A stretch of DNA of 64,000 nucleotides from Vishniacozyma victoriae (Eukaryota > Basidiomycota > Tremellomycetes > Tremellales > Bulleribasidiaceae). Position 1 is the first letter of the stretch; every line of letters begins with the position of its first letter. The DNA lies in NCBI GenBank assembly GCA_017654735.1, contig JADPYG010000002.1, positions 372,001 to 436,000 of the forward strand. Reading direction: 5' to 3'. Shown piece after piece: positions 23,976 to 36,500 of the stretch. The translations under genes and the position numbers were made by a program. The notes beneath the pieces are model-generated. The model was not told where the DNA came from and ran no database searches. It was given only the letters and a program-made list of their open reading frames with translations.

Positions 23976-24518
23976 TTCGTTGGATCATGTAAAGATGAGT
24001 AACGTCAGGCGCACGAGACCTGATCATTCTTCTTATCCCAAGCCATCGGTCTCGTATTGATTGTTGTTTACGAGCATGGAAGTATGGGTACTTGGTGCTT
24101 GAACCTTCTTTGCCGTGCGCCCTCTTCCTAGGGGATTATGCAACGTTCCAATGGATGGAAGATTTGTTGATGGAGCCGAACAATTGGTTCCTATTCCTGT
24201 TCCTGATGTTCCTGAAATCCATCTTCGACGCGACGCGTTTTCGTCTGTTGATTGCACTTGCCCTTGCCATGTGGTCTGATTCAGTAAGTTAGTCTTCGAA
24301 TGCTTTCACCAAGCAAGACTGCTATTCATCGCTGGACTGACCGCAACGCGTCTATCAAAAGAAATGGGCTAGACAATTGTGGACAATGGCAAAAAAAAAC
24401 AATCTGAAACTGATCAAGGGGAAATCAGACGCACAACCAAAACCAATGTATCTGTGCCCATCTTCATTGCCTATTCACACACTTGTTCACTTATTCACTC
24501 AATTCGATCATCACTATC
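23976..24518. other. Intergenic, divergent promoter region
   Basis: About 540 bp between the secreted-protein gene (minus) and a BTB gene (plus). It includes an A9 run near 24391. The last 60 bp before 24519 look like a leader (repeated TTCAC words). No other gene was seen. Confidence 0.5.
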
Positions 24519-25704
24519 ATGGCCTCGTCTCCTCAGGTTCCAAGATTTACTTCGTGTTCAGAGACCCATCGCCGCCCTCCGGTCATAGTCAAGTCAAAGA
24601 GCTGCCAACCGATCCGGACGTGAAGCCATCTACGCTCCCGCCCTCCAAGACATTCACTTGCAAAGATCCTGAAGAAAGGAATGCTTTCCCAGTGAGTCTG
24701 CGGTCCTAAAGCCAGAGGGGTAGCAGCTGACGTCGAAGCCCAATCCTTTTACACTAGCGAGCGATTATCAATCTGATGATGCGGATTATACCATCTGGTC
24801 GAGCGATGTCATTGGCTTCAAGGTCCATTCGTATCGACTTCAAGCTGCTTCGTAGGCCACATGTGTCTTTGATGAGATTATGACTGATGCTTCAGGTCAT
24901 ACTTCCGAGCGCTCATGAAGGACGATACTACTGTAACGAGCCTCAGCCTATCGAAAACCGGATTCCATGGTGCTCTGGTCGTCAAGAACCTCTTGGACAT
25001 CATCTACACCTCCGAACCGACTGGGTGTCAGAATATCGAGCTCGCCTTCCAAGTAATCACATTGGCTACCGAATGGGAATGCGAGGCGGCATTGAAGATC
25101 TTGAAAAAAGACTTGACGATTCAAGCTCTCGTCAACAGCACAAACGGACCCTCCTACGATCACCTCCGACTTGCTCATAAATTGGGAGATCACCATTCCA
25201 TGGCTTTAATTGCCCAGCGTGATCGAATTGCCGGCCTGGAGTTTGTGTTATCCAAAGGTCCCAAACTGGATCCGACCGGCGTACACAAGCAATACGATAG
25301 AACGGCCGCAGGGCTCGCTGGGATCAGCGCCGGTGTCGAATCGCCCTTCTTTGAGCTCGGAGGTTTCAGCTATGCCGAGTTCCTAAAGTTGCCTCCTACC
25401 GTTGCGTGGGCGTTGGCGAGATCAACTTATCTCGCCCGAAAGGACTACGGGGAAGTGGATGTTGATGTGATGGCGCAGCACTTTGAGACGCTCCTGAAGT
25501 CGGCCTGTAAGTTGCTTTGCTTTCCCTACGTTGGACGTTTGCTAACTTCCAGATCCAGCAACCCTTCCGTCAAAGGTCGCTTCAGCATCCAAGGCACCGA
25601 GCACGCCGGTTCCATCTCCGGCTCCGTCTCCGGCTGCGTTTACTGTTCTTACACCGACTTCCTCTCCGGGAGCTGGGCGTTCCGAAGAAGAGTCTCCCAA
25701 GTAA
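24519..25704 (+). CDS. BTB/POZ domain protein
   Basis: The start at 24519 (TATCATGGCC) gives MASSPQVPRFTS. A 35-nt intron (donor GTGTTC, acceptor CATAG) is needed to keep the frame, joining to QVKELPTDPDVKPSTLPPSK. Without it the frame stops. Two further introns restore the BTB domain: SDYQSDDADYTIWSSDVIGF, KVHSYRLQAAS and SYFRALMKDD. AFQVITLATEWECEAALKIL and LAHKLGDHHSMALIAQRD form the following helices, and FFELGGFSYAEFLKLPPTVA a BACK-like segment. The last exon is Ser/Pro-rich and ends SEEESPK. It is probably an adaptor. It is distantly like the BTB gene at 17460, but longer. The first intron has a poor branch site, so the N-terminus is less sure. Confidence 0.75.
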
Positions 25705-25775
25705 TCATACCTGAACATCTCCATGTCAAGTGATGCATCTATACCATCGAAAAAGCAGAGTCCTCGCAAGTGTAC

Positions 25776-28259
25776 TCAAAACAAGAGTACAAATTCGCCC
25801 GTCTTGCGTAGATGATCCCCGAGATCAGACAAGCAGACAGTAGTCAACAGGGCCCAGTCCATGTTTATAATCTTTTCCAAAGCTCCAGCGCGCATGTGAT
25901 ACTTGCCTCTCAATTGACTAACCACTCCTTTCACTCGCCCTTTGTATTGCGAGTTCTGAGCCACCCCATCGACCAGGTTGAGTGGTAGAAGTAATCTAAT
26001 ATCAGCTCGTTTCTCTGGCTGATGGAGACTCACCCAGCATGTGCGCCTTGGGCGATTGACGATTCAGAGATGTCCAAGACCGCCTCGACCAGTGTCTGCA
26101 CTGGGCGCGACCTAATGCTCTCTCCCAGTATCATGGTACGCAGAAATATCTCCATGCACGCAGTGCTGAGTATGACCCCCGTCGTTACTTCCGAGCGCAG
26201 GTTCATCGACTGGACATCAGCCCTGTCCCCTTTACCCAGTGATGTACCTGTGTCTCTAGCTTGATAGTGTCACCACGAGGCATGACATCCTTTACCTGCC
26301 GAGATAGGGCAGAAGAACGAGAATCGATAACGCTGGACAGCTGTTTATGAACCGGCGTCGGTTGAGCCTTCCGTATGGTATCAATGGCTCTAGCCTCGCC
26401 AAATAGCAAGATCGCCTTGAGAATCAGCACCTGGCTCTGGTCACCCCCTTGACTCACTTGAGCCATGAAAATGACAGACGCCCGTGTCCAGCCGTATACG
26501 TCTTGCACATGATCGTCACCTAACGGTGATCAGATTGCTGATGGAGCTTGGCGGTAACGGACAGACCTACCGATCGAGTACCATTCAAACCATTCACTGT
26601 CCCAGGTGAACATTCTCGGGCTGTTCAGGTATGTCAACGAGCCTGTGAATTTTAGCTTCTGGAGACAAAGGGCGCACATACCGATTAGATCCAGGATCGC
26701 CAGTTGCTCAACAAGAAACCGCCTATCTGCGGTCGGATGCATACTGATACACCGACCAGGACCTCCAAGACTGTTGATGATCTCTTGTGCCATTTGTAAT
26801 GGCGCCTCCCAATCCTGACATCCGGCCAGCCGCTGTGATGTCAGTACTAACGAGTGTCACTGACAGACTTACGTCTCGCTGACATAATGCAACAACTGTC
26901 GCAAAGACAAGGTCCGCAGCACTGTAATCGCTTTTGGGTATATCAGTTGCGATACATGCCTGGAGCAGCAGTTGTGCCTGACCCCGCTGCTCATTGCTGA
27001 TATCGTACATGGCATTGTCGGATACTGGATCTGACGCTTTGTCCAATCGGATTCCGAGGTCGAGTGACGATAGCGAGAGCAAGGCATAACGAAAAGCGTC
27101 ATGGGCGACACTCTGTCCCGCAGGAGCTCCAAAGACGAGATGAGAGAAGTGGTGTAGGAAAGGATTGTCCGCGACCGGCCTGGGGGTGACCAACAGCGCG
27201 GGGGAAGCATGATGGAAAAAGTGTCGAAACTGCGGGTTAATCAGCTCAGCCGTATCAGCAATGTAGACTTTACTTGCCTGATGTCTCTGCTCGATAGTCG
27301 GAAAGAATGGTGTCAGCCCATCAGGCTCGTCCATCAATCGTTGCTGGTGCAAATACGAGATATTTCCTTGACCAGCCGAAGACGTCTGAGGCGCGGTTAT
27401 CAGCGCCAGTGCGACAGCAGAATCAAAGTCCATGCCGTTCGAGGTGATCCAACCATCGAGATCTGCTTGGACCAGACCGCCGTCTCCCTCATTTTGATCT
27501 TTGCCATGATTGGCAAAAAGGGAAGACTGATCGAGGTCGATGTTCCAGTCAACACCGGGCCAGCTCGATTCGATAGGCAATTCCTCAGCCCGCGAGATGG
27601 GGGTGTCGATATTCGAAGTGGAAATCAAGCCAGAGGTAGATTGTCGAGCACTGGTGCCTCCACTCGGTCCGCTCGGTGCATACAGATTGATGTTCGTTCG
27701 TTCGAAGTTCAAGTTGGTGGGACAGGGCAATGCAGTTGAAGAACTGGTACCGAGGGTCTCGGAATGGACAGACTGCTGGCCAGCAGGAATACTCGAATCC
27801 TCAACATGACTCGGCCTCGGGTTCGTCGAGGAGCCAGCGATTGATTCGGCCTGGCTCGGTATGATGGTGTCAGTCTGACTGACATGTGTCCTTGCCGGCG
27901 GCGATGTAGAAGGACCTATTGAAGCAGATGGTCTCGGGGGATATTGACACTGATAGTCAATGTCCACTTGCTTAACACATCTGTGATTGTGGACGTACAA
28001 GCTCAGCAAAGCACCTCTTCGCGCACCCTCCGCACGCTGGTCTCTTCTCGTCGCATTTCACTTTTCGAGTCTTGCATTGAGAGCACCCAGCTCTGGAACG
28101 AACGTGATGACGTCGGATTCGACCGGTCCGATGAGTGGCCGGAGTGGCCTGACTAGCCTGGGGAGTAGCACCTTCCGAGCCGTCGTGGGTGGTAATACCT
28201 GATGTATCCCTCCGATCAGCTGCGATCAGGTCACTGGGTCCTGCATCCACCTCGGCCAT
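25776..28259 (-). CDS. Zn2Cys6 fungal transcription factor
   Basis: DNA-binding regulator, nuclear. The zinc cluster is [11 protein letters not shown], then CGGC and AKRC; an intron lies inside the cluster and the next exon supplies the last Cys in VDIDYQC. A basic [13 protein letters not shown] precedes it. The long second exon carries a Ser/Thr-rich linker and an acidic patch ([16 protein letters not shown]), followed by the C-terminal region typical of fungal regulators with [19 protein letters not shown] and [15 protein letters not shown]; it ends GEFVLLF. The start at 28259 (GCCATGG) was chosen. The frame is open back to an ATG at 28367, but that extension is a translation of CGGATA repeats and looks like promoter. 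Its stop is 71 bp from that of the BTB gene. Confidence 0.82.
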
Positions 28260-28629
28260 GGCTATGTTGTGAGATGGTAACGCACGTCCACAGGTTTTAC
28301 GCGTCCGGCTTCGTATATCTCGGATAACTCGGATAAGGCTCCGGATATTTCGTGTATTTCGTGCCATACTCTGCTGTCATGTGTACAATCACTGACATCG
28401 CAGCCTATCCTTGATTCGCATAACTCGGATCAGGTTAGTATGAGTCTATCACTCCTTTTCACTAAGCGACTCCGGGTGACAATGCTGTACTCAATCACAC
28501 TTATTCACAAACATCTCAAACCGATACTCATCGCCGGAGGATCGAAAACTTTGAGTATACACCACTCTTCTAGACTCACTTCACCTCAAAGGCTAGACTA
28601 TCTGGAGCTTCCTTGTGCGACAAGTCTAT
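28260..28629. promoter_or_regulatory. Divergent promoter between a Zn2Cys6 gene and the Kre6-like gene
   Basis: A 370-bp region between start codons, with CGGATA direct repeats at 28321, 28330 and 28342 and a related CGGATC at 28426. CGG words are half-sites for Zn2Cys6 proteins, so one or both genes may be controlled through them. That role is inferred. Confidence 0.5.
28321..28347 (+). repeat. Three CGGATA direct repeats
   Basis: CGGATA begins at 28321, 28330 and 28342, with spacing of 9 and 12 bp start to start. Confidence 0.85.
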
Positions 28630-30728
28630 ATGCCGGATCCCTCGTTCCCTTCCGGAAAGATGTCACGGAGCGATAGCTTTCAATCACTGCTGCCCAAGGG
28701 AGACTCTGTGAGCTGCTTTTCTCTCTACAACAGCGCCGAGCTGATGTCTAGTCGGGTTCAGCAGGCCGACCTATTCGATACGGACCTTCAAGAGCTCAGG
28801 ATCCCAACCAAGCTGTTACTACTTCGTCTCAGATCCGGACCAGGACACTGGAGAACTCGGCAATCACCCCGGCTGCATTCCAAACGGTGCCATATTCTGG
28901 AGTGAATGATGACTGGGCGGAAGAAGACGACGACTTACATTCTCCGAGACCTGATGATGACAAGATAGTGAGTGAAGTGCACATTGATCAAGGTGAAGGC
29001 TAATGCTTTCAGGGCGCGGGACACATCTTTACGGCTCGAGGATTTGCCAATATAGGCTGTCTTGTCGTTCTGGCTGTTGGAACGATTGCTCTTTTCGCTG
29101 GATATCCGATTATCTCCTACCTGACTCAATCGTCTTTGAGTACCAAGGGTGCATACAACTTGGGCGGTATCAATGCGACTGGTCAGATTCCCGATATCCC
29201 CGGGTTTTCTCGACTCATAGATCCCGATACTCCGCCAGACGTCATGACGAGGACAGGATTCGACGGAAACGATGACTGGCAACTTGTATATTCGGACGAG
29301 TTCAATAAAGATGGTAGAACCTTTTACGAGGGAGACGACCCTTATTGGCAAGGTACAGCAGTTTCAACCTTCTGTATTGGCCAGAAGCTGACACGCAGGT
29401 ATTGATATGCATTACGCTGGTACGAACGACTTTGAGTATTACCATCCATCGGCCGCAACTACTCGAGATGGCAACCTGGTGATTACTATCACCCAGGAAG
29501 ATATCGGAGGACTCAACTTCAAGTCGGGAATGCTGCAATCTTGGAACAAGCTTTGCTTCCAATACAACTTTTACGTTGAAGTCAATGTACGCTATCCAGG
29601 AACTCCTGATATCACTGGATTTTGGCCAGGAGCCTGGGCGATGGGGAATCTCGGGCGTCCAGGGTATCTTGGGGCTAATGACGGACTCTGGCCTTACTCG
29701 TACGATTCCTGCGACGCTGGGACCATGCCAAATCAGACTTGGGCGAATGGCACAGGTCCGCTCGCAGCTCTCACCACGGGACATGAAGGTACGGGCGGTT
29801 CTTTGTCCTAGTGAGTGATTTCATCTATTCGAGGAGACAAGACACTGATGCAATAGCCTGCCAGGTCAACGAGTCTCGGCTTGTACTTGTCCTGGGGAAG
29901 ACCACCCAGGGCCAGACGTCTCGATTGGTCGGTCAGCTCCGGAAGTCGACATCATCGAAGCTCAAATTGATGTCTCGCGGTCGCCTTGGACAGGTGTAGT
30001 CTCACAATCTCTTCAATTAGCACCGTTCGACGACTACTACTTCATACCCGACAATTCTTCGACTAGTGTGACGAATCTCGACCCTGAACACACAAAATCG
30101 AATTCATGGGTGGGCGGGGAATACCAACAAGCCTCCTCACACCTGACAGACATTCCTCGCGACGCGTATCGGCTCACCGGGAACGAGTTTTCTGTCTGGG
30201 GCTTTGAGCTACATGCCGAGCCTGACAATCGAGATAATGGATACATAACCTGGGTTGGGGATAATCGCGGAGCGTGGACATTACGAGCGACAGGTATCGG
30301 ACCCAATCCCGAAGTTGATCTCGGAGCTAGATTGATCCCAGAGGAGCCCATGTCTTTGGTGAGTACTACCGAGCTCCTGTGATAGCACTAATGATCAAGG
30401 TATTGAATCTGGCAATGTCAAACAACTGGCAAAACGTCGATTTCGCCCATATACCAATGCCAGACACCTTTCTCATTGATTACATACGAGTTTGGCAACG
30501 TCCTGATTACGGACGTATCGGATGCGATCCTGCCAGTCATCCTACCGCTGACTATATTGCGGCGCATCCAGAGGCGTATACAAATCCAAACAATACCGTC
30601 TGGAAAGATACAGGGTACCCATGGCCTGTAAGTCGATTCTCATTGATGTTATTGAATCTGACGGTATCCAGAAGAACAGGCTCAACGGAGGGGAGGGTGT
30701 TGACCGTTCGGGCATGAGTATCGTATAG
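28630..30728 (+). CDS. Beta-glucan synthesis-associated protein, Kre6/Skn1 family (GH16)
   Basis: Type II membrane protein of the secretory pathway needed for beta-1,6-glucan assembly in fungal walls. The start at 28630 (MPDPSFPSGKMSRSD) begins a Ser-rich cytosolic tail; an intron joins GDS to SGSAGRPIRYGPSR. A single membrane span, IGCLVVLAVGTIALFAGYPI, follows. The lumenal part has DDWQLVYSDEFNKDGRTFYE, then MQSWNKLCFQY-like and GFWPGAWAMGNLGRPGY segments, and the GH16 catalytic core APEVDIIEAQID (E-x-D-x-x-E). The C-terminus TGYPWPKNRLNGGEG follows a last intron. All blocks are in family order with about seven introns. Whether it is the KRE6 or SKN1 paralogue cannot be told from one copy. 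Confidence 0.93.
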
Positions 30729-30821
30729 CGAGAATAAAGGACAATGTGGACCGGAGGGCGAAGCGGCGGCGAATAGATAATACCTAGATATGTAGTGCAT
30801 GCTTGTGTGTCGTGTCCGTTC

Positions 30822-32511
30822 TTAGTCTTCCTCCTCCACCTCTTCCTTGGTAAGCATATCCACCCCCAAGAAGAACCCTTCCCAGTCATCTCCATCACTT
30901 CCTTCTGCCCATTTCATAACTTCCGTCATTCCCCCAACAGCCTTCTCCACTACCTCTCTTTCCTCCTCAGCAAGATTCGGTGGGAGTGCAAGTACAGGAT
31001 CTGGTCTCGTTGGATAATCGCGATGAGGAGATAGCACATCTATATCAATATCTTCTTGTTGATCTTTCCGTCTCGTCAATTCATCTTCGTCTTCCTATTC
31101 ACGTTAGCTGAACGACCGGAGAGCGGTGGCGGAATTCAGCTTACAATATCAAATTCATCCTCTCGTTCATCGTATTCCACATTCTCTTCCAACTCTTCGA
31201 ACCCGGGAGCGAACGCTGCCCAATTATCCGGGTAGGTTCGTTGCCAGAGATGGATAGATCCAGAAGTAGCCACAGACGCAATAACCGGTTTCGTGGGATG
31301 CCACTACCCGTCAGCCTCCAAAAAGTCTGAGGGACTTACATCACAATATATCAAACTCTCTTTAGGCCCCTCCAGGACCTTGACCAATACCCCCGAATCC
31401 CTATCCCAGACAAAAACGTTATGTGCCATTTTATGCCCCGCTCCTCCCATTACATATTCCCCATCACCTGAGAATCCGACTGCGTGCCATGGTGTTCTGT
31501 TGACTAGATCTTGGAATCGGTGGATTGGGTTTAGTACGCCTGTTAGGGGGGAGACTTGGAATGTTCTGATGGCTCGATCTGATGAGGATATGACCATGTT
31601 TCTGGTACATCAGCTTCATGCTGAGGCCAAACGGACTAGAGAGCTTACTGCCCAAGAGAGTCGAATGCAATCTGTCTGATGGTGGCATTTGCGATCTTGA
31701 GTCGATGAAGCACCTGATCGTTAGCTGGGATCCTGATGATGGAGGGAGGTGCAGCTCACCTGCCGAGTAAGAGGATCAAAGATGATAATCTCCCCCTGAT
31801 TCGTCCCAGCATATATCCTAGACCCACAAGGCGACCACATCGCACTAGTCAAAGTCGACACCTTTTTAGCGGGTCTATCCTCCACTTGATCCACCTCCAT
31901 CTCATCCACCTCCCCCTCTAATTCATGATTCAATTTCCATTTCCCCCCTCCTTTCCTCAAATCCACTAGAACTACTTCTCCAAGTAATGTCGCTAATATG
32001 ATCCGACTATTGCGAGGATGGAATTGAGCATTCGAGAGTGGTGAGTCGAATCGGAGTGTTTGTAGTCGAGCGGAACTGGGTCCTGATTTGGCGTGGATGG
32101 GGGTATGAGCTGGTAAGAGGGGAGTGAGGTATGAGAGGTCCCATACTATTGCTGTAGAGTCGTGTGATGCCGAGAGGAGGTATCGGTTATTTCTTGACCA
32201 ACTGATTGTTAGCCCTCTTTCCCGACTTCGCGCGTATTTTACATACTGGACACTGGTGACTGCCTTGACGTGACCGTCGAGAATCCTAACCAGGCCTTTG
32301 GTTTCCGCATCCCATACTTCCACTAAGCCATTACTCCCCCCCGCGGCTAGGTACTGCCCAGCGTATGGACCTGACGGATTAAAACTGATACACTGCGCCT
32401 GAGAAGAGAGTGTAGCGTCCACCGACTCGGGATATTTCTGTGCGAATGGATCTAAGGGTCAGCTTGCTACCAAAGGTGTGCTGGATGAAACTTACTGAGT
32501 AACTGTTGCAT
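30822..32511 (-). CDS. SWD1: Set1/COMPASS subunit Swd1 (RbBP5 homologue), WD40 protein
   Basis: WD40 beta-propeller subunit of the Set1 histone H3-K4 methyltransferase complex, nuclear. The start at 32511 gives MQQLLNPFAQKYPESVDATL after an intron; this N-terminal peptide is typical of Swd1/RbBP5. WD repeats follow: YLAAGGSNGLVEVWDAETKG, RILDGHVKAVTSVQWSRNNR, YLLSASHDSTAIVWDLSYLT, YAGTNQGEIIIFDPLTRQ, MVISSSDRAIRTFQVSPLTG and MGGAGHKMAHNVFVWDRDSG, ending with PVIASVATSGSIHLWQ. The tail is acidic (EELEENVEYDEREDEFDIED), as in the family, and ends KEEVEEED. It lies 93 bp from the Kre6 stop and shares its promoter with the Med8-like gene. Confidence 0.93.
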
Positions 32512-32637
32512 GGTATTGATGATGTACAATAGATAGAGAGGGGTACTGTATAGGTATAGTTATTCCACGGATATACCCGACAAATCAACTTCTACACTAC
32601 CTCTCTACCTGATATCACTTGCACTTATACAACCACA
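32512..32637. promoter_or_regulatory. 126-bp bidirectional promoter (Swd1 / Med8-like)
   Basis: The start codons of two divergent genes for chromatin and transcription subunits are only 126 bp apart, so both 5' leaders and the core promoters must fit here. It contains TATAGGTATAG-like words near 32550 and no other gene. Confidence 0.7.
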
Positions 32638-33454
32638 ATGTCAAGTATACAACCCCCAATCCCACCTCGAATACCTCAAGCAAACGTTCAATCCCTGATA
32701 CCACGCTTGACGACCACTATAAATGATATCGATTCATTTCGATCCCTCCTCGCCCAGGGGTCTCACGATGGGACCATGCCTAATTGGTACGCTCACCCCT
32801 TTATTCGTTCTAGCTAATAGCAGGGATGTGACATTACAGCGTTACTCTGTCCTACTAGGCCGTATAACAGCATTATCAGAATATATATCTCAACCACCTC
32901 CAACCCTGCCCGGAGCTCCACCTGCGACTCGACCACTACTCGAGTCCTTCCTCACTCACCCCCTCAACCCATTACCCAACCCAGATGAAGAAGGGGCAGA
33001 TCAGATCTCACCATACGCTTCAGACGTCTACTTCCAAGTCTTGAACACGCTTCCGATACCACAACTTTCTGAAGCCCAGGACGAACTCTTGGGCGCAGGA
33101 TCGGGGTGGACGACAAAAGACGGTTTAAGAGGATTAGGGGAGGTAGAGCTAGATAGGCTAGAGGGGAGGCTGAAAGATCGACTAGAACGAGAATCGGGAA
33201 GGGCGAGGGGATTGAGAGACGAGATTGAAAGAAAGAGGGAGGAGGTAGATTGGGCAATGAGAGTCGATGAAGAGGAAGGAGAAGATGGGAGTTTATTTGG
33301 AGATGATGAGGACGAGGCCGAGGGGGATAAAGACGATACGATGGCAGGAAAGGAGGAAGAGAAGCCTGAGCCTGAAACAATACCCAATCCGAGGGAAGGA
33401 TGGACGATACAAGACTACGTCAAGTATATGGAGACTGGAATCGCAAAGGCATAG
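32638..33454 (+). CDS. Mediator complex subunit 8-like protein
   Basis: Probable Mediator head subunit, nuclear. From the start at 32638 (ACCACAATGTC), MSSIQPPIPPRIPQANVQSL leads to a helix with LTTTINDIDSFRSLLAQG. An intron must use acceptor TAGCAG to stay open; it then gives MPNWDVTLQRYSVLLGRITA, the Trp-containing segment followed by a helix typical of Med8. A downstream block, VYFQVLNTLPIPQLSEAQDE, fits the Med8 stretch before its last helices, and RGLRDEIERKREEVDWAMRV is a coiled coil. The tail is acidic and ends WTIQDYVKYMETGIAKA. The assignment rests on this order and on being divergent from Swd1; the sequence is weakly conserved in all fungi. Confidence 0.6.
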
Positions 33455-33524
33455 AAAGGCTGGACCTGGTTGTAATATAAATAATATAGCATGAAATTCC
33501 CATTAACGAACGAATCTAATCAAA

Positions 33525-36500
33525 TCACTCCTTCTCTTTAGTCTTGTGCCTCTTTAGGCTGAATCGACTGGGGCTGGATGGAGATTCGGCACTGCTCTTG
33601 ATGCTAGCCGCCCGATCTCGGTGTTTCAAGTCCTTGACGCTCCCATGACTACCCCCGGTGGTCCAGTCGAGTCGAAGGCGGATAGTCCCGGAATTACCTG
33701 AGAGTTCCAAGGTGACGTCGGCGGTAGGCATAGCTGGTTGTATGTGCTGCCAGATCTGTACGTCAGCGTTGCTCAAGAGGCACGAAACGCGAGATACGAG
33801 GCGACATTGGAGCTGATGCACTCTGGAAGGGGCGGAGAAGAAAACGCGAAGGGAACTTACATCAACATCAGCTTCACCAATCTCGATATCTTTTCCGAAA
33901 TTGTGCTTTTCTACCCATCAGCAACCTCCTTTCAATCTTGGAGAGGTGACGTACCAAGAACAGAAACGTTAAAAGGACCAGTCTCGGGCCCAACGGTAAA
34001 TGTGAGGGTCTCGTTCCTACCCATTAGCTCCATTACACCCCGTGAGGCGAGGATAAACGTACCATTCCGGCTCAATACCCTTCCCATGACCAGTCTTGTG
34101 ACTCTTCCCGCCACCCTTGACGACCACATACGGTTTAACTCCACTTCCCTCCTTGCTCACCAAACCACTTGCCGAAATCACAGTCACTCCAAGAGTCCCC
34201 TCCTGCCCGTCCCCACCTAACGCCTGAGCTTGAGCTTGGGCAATAGCAGATGGATCATTCGGATCAGCGTCCGCCTGGACTAGGATTTCTTTACCGGATT
34301 TATCTTTTTTCTTGATTAATCCGATTTTACGACCTGCGAATCCACCGACTGAACCGATCCCGTGTCCTACACCACCGACCACAGCGCCTCCACCGTGGAT
34401 TGCGTGGCCGGCTACAAAGGCTCCGCCTTTGATAGCTCCTTTTCCGACACCCATCGGGACGGCTCCTACTGTCGTAATCACTCGGCCGGCGGTGGAGAAA
34501 GTAGAAGTCTTGTGTCTAGATCTAGCAATGACTGGAATCAGCTCTGTTCTCTGCATCCTTAGTCAGTCAGGGAGGGAAAGGGACATACTTTCAGGTTGGA
34601 ATAATAACCTAACGTCCAAATGCCCCTTTTCACCCTTCTCCGGGTGCACAATCGGAATAGTCAATTCTTGAGCTTCGAAAGGTTCAAGACTGGCTAAATC
34701 AATTTGACCTCCACCGAGATCTGTCGATGATCCGACAGTGTTCCAATCTTGGACTTCGAAATTGAATTTGGCAGATACTCGGGATGGGATCATGGCTTCG
34801 AAATTCTCGTTCCAAGTCGGACTGAGGGTTCTGAGTGTTAGGCTGGATGGTGGTGGGAAGGGGGGTAGACTTACTTCTTCTTGGTCTCCGATTTGAATAC
34901 CCTGGTTCCATTAAGGTTAAAACAGACATAAGGCTATCATCAGCTCCTCGTTGATTATGAAGAAGAATAAGAGGTAGACATACATCAGATTTCCCAGACC
35001 TATCACCCGCCATCAGGTTCTTTGCGCCAATGACTTCGACTCGAAGGATACCCATATCTATCATTAGCTATGTCCTACCACCTCTCGACCTCTCTGAATC
35101 TGGGAGAGGAGGAGGCTTGACTTGACTTACTATTTATACTCTCCCTGGGCTCCAATACGATTGACACAGGGACGTATCGAGCTGTCATACGGATGACTGA
35201 GCGATTACTTCCGTCTGCTTGTGATAACAAGAAATCGGCAGGTTGGTTCTGTTATCAGTCATGACACTCTAGTTGTATATCAGGGATATGATGGGATGTG
35301 GGAAAGTAAAAAGAGAGATTATGGGAAAGAGTGAAGAGAAAGAAAAAACATACAAAGCACTGCTCCAAGAAATCTTTGGTATCACACTTGAATTCCGCCA
35401 CTATATCATCCTTTTCATTACTCGAATCATTTGCATTAATCCTTAACCAGATCCTTGAAAAGTCCAACTCTTTCACAAATCCTTCACCTACTTGATCCCA
35501 TGCTGCGTGTGTTGATCTTGCTTTTCCAGAAGTGAACGATGGCCAGTATCCATCATCAAACATTACTTCGAGTGAACCTTTTCGAGCTAGTTGACCGGAT
35601 ATTACTTGGAATACTAGTATACCGGATTCTGCAGCTTAGCTTATTTTCGATTGTTTGGAAAAGAGAGGAGACTTACGATGAGATAAGAGATCTTCTTGAG
35701 ACATGACTACTCCCTTCTCTGGTTTCTCCGCGTCCGTCGTCTCGTTGATTGTAGAAGGAGCGACCGAGGCTTTATCCATTGAAGGCATAACCTTATGCCC
35801 ATTCCCACTCGAGGGGGGCATCGAGAATTGTTCACTGAGTTTCCGAGCATGTTTCTGAGGTGTAGTCGGTGCGATATCCGCATTACCCTGTTTCTTGGCA
35901 TGATTAACATGATGTCCAATCTTTTCTTCATCACTCGAAGATAGAGAAGAAGTATCACTATCAACTTCCTCTTGAGCTGCGATTTCCAATTCATTCTTTT
36001 TGGCTTCGAATGATACGCCACCTCGTAAAGACATTGCCGGTTTGAAATCCATTTCGAAATGTAGTGTCCCTTTATAACGATTTGCATTATCCAGCCTGAT
36101 TTTCTCAGCGAGTGTTTGAGGTCCTTTGGATCGATAGGGATATGCTTGATCTCCCGTTTCTTCAATGTAATCTGATAATTTCAAATCGACAAATCCTAGA
36201 CTTCTATCTTTGCCGATATTTTGATAATCCATTAATTCGAGAATATAAGAGATCTTGAGGTGATGAACGGGTACGTATACGATTTGATCCCATTCTGGAT
36301 TCAAGTTGTTTTGAATCACTTCGGTCCTAGCTAGGACTTTATTGGCGCCCATGACTCGGGCGTATGGATCGGATTTCCCTCCAAGGGCAGCTTCGACATT
36401 CTTGACGTCGACTGCTTTTTTCAAGTGAATCCTCATGATTCCAATAGGTGGAGTGTAGGTGGAAGCGCCATCGAGAGCACCAGTCATAGCTACCGGTTTC

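Noticed and set aside
28260..28367. N-terminal extension of the Zn2Cys6 protein to an ATG at 28367
   Set aside because: It would be a translation of CGGATA repeats; the ATG at 28259 has a better context. Not fully excluded.
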